Assembly: GCA_947364365.1 (NCBI GenBank)
Contig: CANASP010000001.1
Location: 62,001 to 126,000, forward strand
Origin: an uncultured Alistipes sp.
Lineage (GTDB): Bacteria; Bacteroidota; Bacteroidia; Bacteroidales; Rikenellaceae
Length of the DNA: 64,000 nucleotides
Reading direction: 5' to 3'
Position numbers and translations under genes: made by a program
Shown: piece after piece, positions 24,233 through 31,574 of the stretch
How the letters are laid out: each line of letters opens with the position of its first letter
How positions within the stretch are numbered: position 1 is the stretch's first letter
Notes under the pieces: model-generated
Seen by the model: only the letters and a program-made list of their open reading frames with translations
Database searches by the model: none
Told to the model about the DNA's origin: nothing

Positions 24233-24264
24233 CAAAGATGCAAAATTTTTTTAATTGATCCAAA
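24233..24264 (-). promoter_or_regulatory. tRNA-Arg promoter
   Basis: Read leftward: -33 TTTG (24261-24264), a 20-bp AT-rich spacer and -7 CATCTTTG (24233-24240, consensus TAnnTTTG), 7 bp before the tRNA 5' end. It overlaps the leader of the divergent S24-type regulator at 24269. Confidence 0.8.
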
Positions 24265-24268
24265 AAAA

Positions 24269-24898
24269 ATGCGCGAAAAGCAGAACCATTGGCAGCGGGT
24301 CGAGGCGGTGATCAAGTGGGCGAACATGTCGACCAACTATTTCGCCCGGTATATCGGCCTGGCTCGCGGCGAAAACCTCTATCAGATCAAACGCGGCAAC
24401 AACGGCATTTCGCTCGACGTGGCCGACCGCATCGTGACCAAATTCCCCCAGATCGACAAATTGTGGCTGCTCACCGGCGAGGGCCAGATGTTCAGCGACA
24501 GCCGGCTGCGCGGTGCGCAGATCCCCTTCTACAACGTCGACGTCGAACAGTCGATCGCCCGGCTCGGCGAGCTGGAGAGCACCGTCTCGCTCATGGCGCA
24601 GCCTGCGGGCGACTGCGACCTGGCGATGCGTTACGAGGGGCATGCGATGGGCGACAGGATTCCGGCCGGATCGGTCGTCCTGCTGCAATCGGCCGACCCC
24701 GAATCGATAATTCCCGGGAAGGAATATGTGATTATCACACAAAAAATTGTAACTTTGCGAATAGTACGCACGGCCGAGCAGGAGGGATGCCTCCGCCTGG
24801 TGGCGGGCGACCGTCGTCGTTTCGACGATATCGTGCTGCCCCTGAGTGAGATAGAGGCCTTGTACAAAGTAAAGGGAATATTGATCATTAACAGTTAG
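24269..24898 (+). CDS. HTH regulator with degenerate S24 (LexA/CI-like) domain
   Basis: A 209-residue regulator from ATG 24269 (MREKQNHWQRVEA). Residues about 8-72 are a helix-turn-helix of the CI type found in Bacteroidota (WANMSTNYFARYIGLARGEN, then ISLDVADRIVTKFPQID). Residues about 112-207 fit the S24 fold, but the nucleophile position reads GHAM (Ala126) where active LexA/CI proteins have GDSM. The Lys position reads TLR (Arg164). I infer a DNA-binding regulator that dimerises through the S24 fold but cannot cleave itself. It is followed 6 bp later by ribE. Confidence 0.8.
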   Translation: MREKQNHWQRVEAVIKWANMSTNYFARYIGLARGENLYQIKRGNNGISLDVADRIVTKFPQIDKLWLLTGEGQMFSDSRLRGAQIPFYNVDVEQSIARLGELESTVSLMAQPAGDCDLAMRYEGHAMGDRIPAGSVVLLQSADPESIIPGKEYVIITQKIVTLRIVRTAEQEGCLRLVAGDRRRFDDIVLPLSEIEALYKVKGILIINS

Positions 24899-24904
24899 CG
24901 ACAG

Positions 24905-25501
24905 ATGTTTTCAGGTATCGTGGAGCGTATGGGCGAGGTCGTCTCCGTCCGGGAGGACCGCCAGAACAAGGATTTCACCCTGCGGGCCGATTTTGCGCCG
25001 GAGTTGAAAATCGACCAGAGTATAGCGCATAACGGCGTATGTTTGACGGTCGTGGACATCGCGGGCGATACCTATACGGTGACGGCGATGAAGGAGACGC
25101 TCGACCGCAGCAACCTCGGTCTGCTCCGCGAGGGCGATCTGGTCAACCTCGAACGGTCGATGAAGCCCGATGCGCTGCTCGACGGCCACATCGTGCAGGG
25201 CCACGTCGACCAGACGGCCCGCTGCACGGCCCGCGAGGAGGCCGGCGGCAGCTGGTACTTCACCTTCGAGTACGAACCCCGCGGCGGCGGTCTGTGTACC
25301 GTCGAGAAGGGTTCGGTGGCGGTCAACGGCGTGAGCCTGACGGTGTGCGATCCCACCGAGCGGTCGTTCCGCGTGGCGATCATCCCCTACACCTACGAGC
25401 ACACCAACTTCTGCCGGATCGACGTCGGCACCGTGGTCAACCTCGAATTCGATATCGTGGGCAAGTACATCGCCCGTCTCATGCAGCAATACACCAAGTA
25501 G
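24905..25501 (+). CDS. ribE: Riboflavin synthase (alpha subunit)
   Basis: A 198-residue enzyme that converts two 6,7-dimethyl-8-ribityllumazine molecules to riboflavin plus the pyrimidine precursor. It begins with the family signature MFSGIVERMGEV. The two lumazine-binding repeats are visible as IAHNGVCLTVVDI (first) and VAVNGVSLTVCD (second), with DGHIVQGHVDQTA marking the start of the second barrel. Typical length. It begins 6 bp after the S24-like regulator and 2 bp before the histidine kinase, so these are likely co-transcribed. No FMN riboswitch is visible upstream. Confidence 0.97.
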   Translation: MFSGIVERMGEVVSVREDRQNKDFTLRADFAPELKIDQSIAHNGVCLTVVDIAGDTYTVTAMKETLDRSNLGLLREGDLVNLERSMKPDALLDGHIVQGHVDQTARCTAREEAGGSWYFTFEYEPRGGGLCTVEKGSVAVNGVSLTVCDPTERSFRVAIIPYTYEHTNFCRIDVGTVVNLEFDIVGKYIARLMQQYTK

Positions 25502-25503
25502 CC

Positions 25504-26568
25504 ATGATACGCATCAAGACCAAGGAGGGAGCGTCGCTCCTCATCGCGCTGCTGTCGACGGCGATCGTCGCGGCCATTCTCTTCACGCTCCGGGCCCGCG
25601 GCGTCGAGCTGCGATGGAGCGTCGTCGCGACGGTGGTCGTCTCGACCTTCGGCGTGGTGTCGGGCGTGGCGCTCTTCATCATCCGCAAGTACGTGGCCTA
25701 CAAGCTCAAGCCGATCTACTCGATCGTCCTCTCGCGCGACGTCCATACCAAGGAGGTGCTCTCCGAGCTGCGCGACAAGCGCGTGGAGAACATCGGCGAG
25801 GAGCTCACGGCCTGGGCCGACACCAATGACCGCGAGATCGCCCGCCTGAAGGAGGCCGAGCACTTCCGCAAGCAGTATCTGGGCAACGTGGCCCACGAGC
25901 TGAAGACCCCGATCTTCAACATCCAGGGCTACATCTCGACGCTGCTCGACGGCGGTCTGGAGGACGAACTGATCAACCGCAAGTACCTCGAACGGGCCGA
26001 GAAGAGCATCGACCGGCTGATAAACATCGTCAACGACCTCGATACGATCTCGAAACTCGAGAGCAACATGAACCAGCTCGACATGGAGCGTTTCGACATC
26101 GTGGCGCTCGCGAAGGAGATCGCCGAGCAGGCCGAGATCGAGGCCGACAAGAAGAGCATCGTCCTTTCGGTCAAGGGGGCAGAGAACCTGCCGTCGCCCT
26201 TCTGGGTGCTGGCCGACAAGCACTACATCGGCCAGGTATTCGTCAATCTGGTCATCAACTCGATCCGCTACGGCCGCGAGGGCGGCATGACGCGCATCCG
26301 TTTCCGCGACATGCTCGACCGCATCCTCGTGGAGGTCGAGGACAACGGCCAGGGCATCGGCAAGGAGGACCTGCCGCGCATCTTCGAGCGTTTCTACCGC
26401 ACCGACAAGGGGCGCTCGCGCGAGCAGGGCGGCACGGGGCTCGGCCTGGCGATCGTCAAACACATCGTCGAGGCCCACGGCGAGCGGATCACCGTGCGCA
26501 GCGAACCGGGCGTAGGCAGCACCTTCTCCTTCACGCTGAAGAAGGTCGATCTGCAACAGATCAAGTAG
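25504..26568 (+). CDS. Sensor histidine kinase (PhoR-like)
   Basis: A 354-residue two-component kinase. Two membrane helices (about 11-29 and 40-61) enclose a very short external loop. The H-box is NVAHELKTPIFN with phospho-acceptor His131. The N-box is FVNLVINSIRYG (246-257), G1 is EDNGQGIGKEDL (279-290), the F-box IFERFYR, and G2 QGGTGLGLAIVK (308-319). All catalytic boxes are intact. With so small a periplasmic part it probably senses through the membrane or by a cytoplasmic partner. No response regulator is adjacent, so its partner lies elsewhere. Confidence 0.95.
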   Translation: MIRIKTKEGASLLIALLSTAIVAAILFTLRARGVELRWSVVATVVVSTFGVVSGVALFIIRKYVAYKLKPIYSIVLSRDVHTKEVLSELRDKRVENIGEELTAWADTNDREIARLKEAEHFRKQYLGNVAHELKTPIFNIQGYISTLLDGGLEDELINRKYLERAEKSIDRLINIVNDLDTISKLESNMNQLDMERFDIVALAKEIAEQAEIEADKKSIVLSVKGAENLPSPFWVLADKHYIGQVFVNLVINSIRYGREGGMTRIRFRDMLDRILVEVEDNGQGIGKEDLPRIFERFYRTDKGRSREQGGTGLGLAIVKHIVEAHGERITVRSEPGVGSTFSFTLKKVDLQQIK

Positions 26569-26624
26569 TTGGCGCGATCGGGCCGACGGCCCGGACCTCG
26601 CCGCAAGTAATACAGGAATAGCAC

Positions 26625-27449
26625 ATGTTCTCTTTTCTTTTCGTCGTCTGGGACTTCGATCCCGTATTGGTCGACATCGGCTCGCTCGACATCCGCTACT
26701 ACGGCGTCATGTGGGCGCTGGCGATCCTCATCGGCATGAAGTTTTTCGACGGCTTCTGCCGTCGCGAGGGGTTGCCCGCCGAGGTCTCCGACTCGATCTT
26801 CCTCTACGGTACGCTGGCCACCTTCATCGGCGCCCGGCTGGGGCACTGCCTCTTCTACGATCCCATGGGGTACCTGCGCGAGCCGTGGACGATCCTCACG
26901 GGGATCCGCGACGGCGGCCTGGCGAGCCACGGCGCCGCCCTGGGGCTCCTGATCGGCCTGTGGCTCTTCTCGCGCAAGAACCGGCTGCCCTATCTCTGGT
27001 CGTTGGACCGCATCATGATCCCCGTGGGGATCGGCGGTGCGCTGGTGCGTCTGGGCAACCTCTTCAACTCGGAGATCTTCGGCACGGCGACGGAGCTGCC
27101 CTGGGGCTTCCAGTTCGTGCGCTCGGCCAAGTGGGTCCATGAGTTCGCTCCGGCGGCCGTCCATCCCACGCAGATCTACGAGGCGCTGTGCTACCTGGCC
27201 ACCTTCGCCGTGTTGTGCGTGCTCTACTACCGCCGCGACCTGGCGCGCCGGCGTCCGGGCCTGCTCTTCGGCGTCGGTCTGATCGGGGTGTTCCTCACGC
27301 GCTTTGTCATCGAGTTCATCAAGACCGAGCAGGAGGCTTTCGAGCAGGGCTGGGCCCTCGATATGGGCCAGTGGTTGAGTATTCCCTTCATTGTGCTGGG
27401 GGTGTGGATGATTCTCCGCGCCCGGGCACCCAAAACGGACGAGCGATGA
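26625..27449 (+). CDS. lgt: Prolipoprotein diacylglyceryl transferase
   Basis: A 274-residue inner-membrane enzyme that attaches diacylglycerol from phosphatidylglycerol to the lipobox Cys of prolipoproteins. The family signature GGLASHGAALGLLIG carries the conserved His, and IMIPVGIGGALVRLGNLFNS and AVHPTQIYEALCYL carry the catalytic Arg and the second His. About seven membrane segments are visible. The stop overlaps the ATG of the HU-SPOR gene by 3 bp (ATGA), so the two are coupled. Confidence 0.97.
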   Translation: MFSFLFVVWDFDPVLVDIGSLDIRYYGVMWALAILIGMKFFDGFCRREGLPAEVSDSIFLYGTLATFIGARLGHCLFYDPMGYLREPWTILTGIRDGGLASHGAALGLLIGLWLFSRKNRLPYLWSLDRIMIPVGIGGALVRLGNLFNSEIFGTATELPWGFQFVRSAKWVHEFAPAAVHPTQIYEALCYLATFAVLCVLYYRRDLARRRPGLLFGVGLIGVFLTRFVIEFIKTEQEAFEQGWALDMGQWLSIPFIVLGVWMILRARAPKTDER

Positions 27450-28432
27450 GCAACAGTCGAATGGTCGATGCGGTCAACCGCCTGGTGGGGAACCTGCTCG
27501 CGGGTACGGGCGAGGTGACGCTGCCCGGCGTGGGATCGCTCTATGTGGAGCGTCATGCCGCGCGCCGCGCGGCGAAGAACAGTATCGTGCCTCCGTGCCG
27601 AGCGGTGGCCTACCGCTCGGAGGAGCGGGGCGTGTCGCTCGTCGACGAGATCGCCCGCGCCGCGCGGGTCGACGCCGACAAGTCGCAGGAGATCTACCGC
27701 ACGTGGCTCCTCCGCGTGAGCGGCGAAAACCGCCTGACGATCGAGGGGGTGGGGGAGTTGCGCCACAAGACCTTCGTGCTCGATGCGGCGTTCGATGCGC
27801 AGCTCAACCCGCAGGGGCATAAGCCGGTGCGGTTGCGCCGGGCCCGCCGCGGGTTCGATTTCGTGCTGTGGCTGGGTGTCGCCGCCATCCTCTTCGTGGC
27901 GGGTTTTGTCGGCTATTGGTGGCAGACCGAGGGGCGCCGCTCGATGGAGGGCGTCGAGCGTGTCGCGTCCGTCGTCGCGGCGACCGATCCGACGCCCGGC
28001 GGGCTGCCGGCCGACTCGGTGGCTGCGCCTGCCGCACCGGAGGTGCTTGCGAACGCCGCGGAGACGAACGCTGCGGCGCAGTCCGCACCGGCCGATCCGG
28101 GTTCCGCTTCGGCTGCTTCCGCTTCCGTATCCGTTTCGGCGGCTGCGACGGCTGACGGCCGCGATGCCGCGTCGACCGGCGACGATGCCGTGCGTGCGTT
28201 CGCTTCGGGGCGGCGTTACGTCGTGCTGGGGGTTTTCAGCTCGGAGGACAACGTCTTCCGGGCTGTTCGTCAGGCTCGCGCGACGGATCCGTCGTTGCGT
28301 CCCGGGGTCTATCGTTTCGGTGAGAAGTTCCTCGTCTCGCCCTTCGATGCGCCCGATGCCGAGTCTTGCACGCAGTTTATCCGCGCCCATGCCGACAACT
28401 TCCCCGGCATGTGGACCTACGCCGCCCGTTGA
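27446..28432 (+). CDS. HU-domain/SPOR-domain fusion membrane protein
   Basis: A 328-residue protein. Residues 1-125 are a cytoplasmic HU/IHF-like fold of the CCDC81-related type (VNRLVGNLLAGTGEVTLPGV, then RLTIEGVGELRHKTFVLD). A single membrane helix follows (138-158, FVLWLGVAAILFVAGFVGYWW), then an Ala/Ser-rich periplasmic linker (about 175-255). The C-terminal SPOR domain (RRYVVLGVFSSEDNVFRAVR, GEKFLVSPF) binds denuded septal peptidoglycan in other SPOR proteins. I infer a cell-division protein linking an HU-like cytoplasmic module to the septum. It is coupled to lgt and overlaps the next gene by 1 bp. Confidence 0.85.
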   Translation: MSNSRMVDAVNRLVGNLLAGTGEVTLPGVGSLYVERHAARRAAKNSIVPPCRAVAYRSEERGVSLVDEIARAARVDADKSQEIYRTWLLRVSGENRLTIEGVGELRHKTFVLDAAFDAQLNPQGHKPVRLRRARRGFDFVLWLGVAAILFVAGFVGYWWQTEGRRSMEGVERVASVVAATDPTPGGLPADSVAAPAAPEVLANAAETNAAAQSAPADPGSASAASASVSVSAAATADGRDAASTGDDAVRAFASGRRYVVLGVFSSEDNVFRAVRQARATDPSLRPGVYRFGEKFLVSPFDAPDAESCTQFIRAHADNFPGMWTYAAR

Positions 28433-28911
28433 TGCGCCGACTTGCCGACGAGATCACCCGAGCGATCGATCTTTTCTACGTGCGCCCCGTCGCGACCTTC
28501 GTGCCGCGTGAGGTGTTCCGCTATGCCGCGTGCGGCGGTGCGAATGTTCTCCTGGGGTGGGTGCTCTACTATGCGATCTACAACTTTCTGCTGCGGCAGC
28601 AGCCTGTCGACCTGTCGGTGACGCTCGTCTCGGCCCATGTCGCGGCGATGCTGCTCTGTTTCCCCTTCACCTTCCTGGTGGGCTTCTGGCTCAACCGCCA
28701 CGTGGCCTTCCGCGCCTCGGCGCTTCCGTCGGGTGCGCAACTCGTGCGCTACGGCCTCTCGGTGGTGGGGTCGGTCGCGGTCAATTATCTCTGTCTGAAA
28801 TTGTTCGTCGATGCGTGCGGCTTCTGGGCCACTCCGTCGCAGATGCTCGCGACGGGGGTGACCACCCTCTACAGCTTCCTCGCTGCCAAGTACTTCACCT
28901 TCCGTGCGTGA
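28432..28911 (+). CDS. GtrA-family membrane protein
   Basis: A 159-residue protein starting at ATG 28432, overlapping the HU-SPOR stop by one base. Four membrane helices are visible (for example EVFRYAACGGANVLLGWVLY, AAMLLCFPFTFLVGFWLNRH, RYGLSVVGSVAVNYLCLKLF). This fits GtrA, which helps flip polyprenyl-linked sugars or works with a glycosyltransferase. A second GtrA gene is at 46878-47246. The 3' end overlaps the convergent gene at 28895 by 17 bp. Confidence 0.88.
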   Translation: MRRLADEITRAIDLFYVRPVATFVPREVFRYAACGGANVLLGWVLYYAIYNFLLRQQPVDLSVTLVSAHVAAMLLCFPFTFLVGFWLNRHVAFRASALPSGAQLVRYGLSVVGSVAVNYLCLKLFVDACGFWATPSQMLATGVTTLYSFLAAKYFTFRA

Positions 28912-29470
28912 TCCGGGGCGCCTGCCGCCAGCTGCCGCGCATACGTGCGGCGATCGAGGGGCGGCCGTCGCGGGAGAGCGTCGCCACCAGATCCTCCCAC
29001 GCCGTGTCGACCCATGCCACGCGGCCGCGGCACTGTTTCACGACCTCCATCGCCCAGATCCTGACGGCCGGCCGGCTTTTCGGGTCGACGACCCATGCCG
29101 CGGCGCTCTCGGCCACGCGTTCCAGCGTCTCCGCCCCGGGGTCGTGGTGTGCGAGCAGGTGGGCCATGATCTTGCCGAAATGGCGCCGGGCACCCGGGTC
29201 GGCGCAGGCCTCGAAATCGATGCGACAGAACCGTTCGGCGAAGGGGGCCAGGCGCGCGGGCGAGGCGAAATAGAGCGTCTCGACCGTGTAGGCGGCCCGC
29301 CACGTCAGCGTATGCCGTGCGGCGGCGCGCAGCGATGCATCGGGCCTCGTCGCCAGGTCGTAGAGCAGGGCGAAAGCCGCTTCGTCGGAGCCGATGCGTG
29401 CGGCCGTCGCCTCGGCGAAACCCTCGGCGAAGCGGTCGGAAAGCAGCGCGATCAATTCCTGACGCGTCAT
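28895..29470 (-). CDS. Conserved-looking hypothetical protein, HEAT-like, next to tsaB
   Basis: A 191-residue soluble protein from ATG 29470 (MTRQELIALLSDRF). It consists almost wholly of amphipathic helices in pairs (SLRAAARHTLTWRAAYTVE, FGKIMAHLLAHHDPG, RPAVRIWAMEVVKQCRGRVA), which resembles HEAT/ARM repeats. Its start overlaps the tsaB stop by 4 bp, so it is coupled to tsaB. I do not recognise the family. The 3' end overlaps the GtrA gene on the other strand. Confidence 0.75.
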   Translation of the reverse strand: MTRQELIALLSDRFAEGFAEATAARIGSDEAAFALLYDLATRPDASLRAAARHTLTWRAAYTVETLYFASPARLAPFAERFCRIDFEACADPGARRHFGKIMAHLLAHHDPGAETLERVAESAAAWVVDPKSRPAVRIWAMEVVKQCRGRVAWVDTAWEDLVATLSRDGRPSIAARMRGSWRQAPRITHGR

Positions 29471-30177
29471 CCGAGGAGCTTCTTCTTCGACGTCGTGACG
29501 ACGAAATCCTTGAGGTAGAAGGGTTCGAAATAGGCGACATCTTCCGTGCGGCCCGCTGCGAGCGCCTCGTCGGCCAGCCGTGCCAGACCGCGGGCCGAGG
29601 GGGTCACCTCGATGAAGGTCGCTTCGGGCAATAGCTCGACGCACTTGCGGGCGCCGTTGCCGAAGATGACGAAGGGGCGGCCCGACCGGCGCTGTTCGGC
29701 GAAGCTCCCGGCGTCGATGACCTCGGCCGTCACCTCGCCGAGTGCCTGCCCCTGCGTGTCGAAGAGCTGGGCGTAGACCTCCATGCGGCGGGCGTCGACC
29801 ATCGGGCAGAGCGTGGCTTCGTCCCAGCGCTCGACCTGGACGATCCCCGCCTCGTAGTCCTCGCGGGCCACTTCGGCCAGTGCGTCGAGCGAACCGACGG
29901 CCACCAGCGGTTTCTGCAATCCGTAGCAGAGCCCCTTGGCGAACGATACGCCGATGCGCAGCCCCGTGTAGGATCCGGGGCCCTTGCCCACGGCCACGGC
30001 GTCCAACTCGTCGGGTGCGATGCCCGTCTCGCGCAGCAGTTCGTCGACGAATACGCCCACCTTGCGCGCATGGTCGCGCCCCTCGTCGCTCTCGCGCAGC
30101 GAGAGCAGCTCGCCGTCTTTCGCAATACCCACCGAGCAGATGTCGGTGCCGGTCTCTATGCACAAAATCAAAGACAT
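29467..30177 (-). CDS. tsaB: tRNA threonylcarbamoyladenosine biosynthesis protein TsaB
   Basis: A 236-residue ASKHA-fold protein that partners TsaD and TsaE in making t6A37 in ANN-decoding tRNAs. The N-terminal LCIETGTDICSVGIAKDG is the degenerate phosphate-binding loop, and VGKGPGSYTGLRIGVSFAKGL is the strongly conserved TsaB signature. Typical length. It is in a leftward cluster with smpB and the HAD gene upstream (37-bp gap) and a coupled HEAT-like gene downstream. Confidence 0.95.
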   Translation of the reverse strand: MSLILCIETGTDICSVGIAKDGELLSLRESDEGRDHARKVGVFVDELLRETGIAPDELDAVAVGKGPGSYTGLRIGVSFAKGLCYGLQKPLVAVGSLDALAEVAREDYEAGIVQVERWDEATLCPMVDARRMEVYAQLFDTQGQALGEVTAEVIDAGSFAEQRRSGRPFVIFGNGARKCVELLPEATFIEVTPSARGLARLADEALAAGRTEDVAYFEPFYLKDFVVTTSKKKLLG

Positions 30178-30214
30178 GTCTTATCGTTGTTTTTCGGTTT
30201 TCCGTTTTTGCGGG

Positions 30215-30991
30215 TCAGATGACCCCGAAGTGTTCGAGCGCGTGCAGGATGCCGTCGTCGTCGACCGACGGGGCCACGTGGTCGGCCGCGTCGAGCGCCT
30301 CGCGGCAGGCGTTGCCCATCGCCACGCCGATACCCGCCGCGCGGAGCATCGCCACGTCGTTGCCTCCGTCGCCGAAGGCCATCGTCTCGGCCGGATCGAA
30401 GCCGAAGCGCCGGGCGAAGAAGGTCATGCCGCGCGCCTTGTCCGCGCCGCGCACGTTGACGTCGGCGAATGCCGGGTGCCAGCGTGTGGCCACCAGCTCG
30501 GGAAGCTCGGCCATTGCGCGCCGTTCGGTCTCGCGGTCGAAGAACATGCACAGCTGGCAGCAATCTCCCTGGGCGAAGCGCGCCCGGAGGTCGGCGATCT
30601 GCGGACGGGGCAGGTCGACGAGCCGGAAGAGCTCCTCGACGCGGGGCGATTCCCGCTCGATGAACTCCCCCTGGTCGAGTTCGAGCATCACCGGGAAATC
30701 CAGCTCCTCGGCGAGCCGCATCGCCCGCTCGAAGGCTGCGGGCGGGATGAGGAGTCGGTCGATCGGCGTGCCGTCGGGCGTGTGGCAGCTCGCGCCGTTG
30801 AGCGCGACGATGCCGTCGAAGGGCAGATCGGCGACGGGGGCGAGGTTGGTCGCCGTGCGGCCCGTGGCGATGAAAAGCCGGATGCCGCGCTTGTGGGCGC
30901 GGAGCAGCGCCTCGCGCGTGGAGGCGGGCACCGTGTGGGTGCGGAAGCTCACCAGCGTGCCGTCGATGTCGAAAAAGAGCGCCCGGATCAT
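30215..30991 (-). CDS. HAD-superfamily hydrolase, Cof subfamily (IIB)
   Basis: A 258-residue phosphatase from ATG 30991 ([16 protein letters not shown]). Motif I is DIDGT with nucleophile Asp9. Motif II is the Thr/Ser of [10 protein letters not shown]. Motif IV is [17 protein letters not shown] long cap between about 85 and 185 fits the IIB (Cof) type, which dephosphorylates sugar phosphates or nucleotides. The substrate is unknown. Its start overlaps the smpB stop by 4 bp. Confidence 0.9.
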   Translation of the reverse strand: MIRALFFDIDGTLVSFRTHTVPASTREALLRAHKRGIRLFIATGRTATNLAPVADLPFDGIVALNGASCHTPDGTPIDRLLIPPAAFERAMRLAEELDFPVMLELDQGEFIERESPRVEELFRLVDLPRPQIADLRARFAQGDCCQLCMFFDRETERRAMAELPELVATRWHPAFADVNVRGADKARGMTFFARRFGFDPAETMAFGDGGNDVAMLRAAGIGVAMGNACREALDAADHVAPSVDDDGILHALEHFGVI

Positions 30992-31449
30992 TTGTAGCGT
31001 TTCATCGCCTTGTCCATCTCGCGCTTGGCGTCGTTCTCCTTCAGGTGCTCGCGCTTGTCGTAGGCCTTGCGGCCGCGTGCCAGGCCGACGACGATCTTGG
31101 CCAGCCCGCGCTCGTTGAGGAAGAGGCGCAGCCCGACGACGGTCAGCCCCCGGTCCTGCGAGGCGCGCTGGAGTTTCTCGATCTCGCGTGCGGTGAGCAG
31201 CAGCTTGCGGTCGCGGCGCGGCGTGTGGTTGTTGCACGTGCCCCAGGCATACTCGGCGATGTTGACCCCGCGGATCCACAGCTCGCCCTTATCGAAGTAG
31301 CAGTAGGAGTCGGTCATCGACGCCTTGCCGGCGCGGATCGACTTGATCTCGGTGCCGACCAGCACTACGCCCGCCACCCACTCCTCGAGGATCTCGTAGT
31401 CGAATGTCGCGCGCTTGTTGCGGATGTTTATCTTTTTCTGTTCGCTCAT
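30988..31449 (-). CDS. smpB: SsrA-binding protein SmpB
   Basis: A 153-residue tmRNA-binding protein required for trans-translation. The OB-fold core shows [39 protein letters not shown] and [16 protein letters not shown], all typical. The basic C-terminal tail (KEREM-type, KRYK at the end) enters the decoding centre. It is first in a leftward cluster with the HAD and tsaB genes. The gap 31450-31574 (125 bp) has no gene. No tmRNA gene is seen in the window. Confidence 0.97.
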   Translation of the reverse strand: MSEQKKINIRNKRATFDYEILEEWVAGVVLVGTEIKSIRAGKASMTDSYCYFDKGELWIRGVNIAEYAWGTCNNHTPRRDRKLLLTAREIEKLQRASQDRGLTVVGLRLFLNERGLAKIVVGLARGRKAYDKREHLKENDAKREMDKAMKRYK

Positions 31450-31574
31450 CGTTGCGGTACGTTAATTGCTCTTGTGCGAAACACGGGGCGGGGAAAGTGT
31501 TTCACTCATCTTTCTGTTTCATTCCGTTTGCTGCCGCAGACGCCCGGTGCGTCTGGACCCCGCCCCTCTTTTTT

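Noticed and set aside
24905..25501. FMN riboswitch before ribE
   Set aside because: Only 6 bp separate ribE from the upstream gene, so there is no room for the conserved aptamer.
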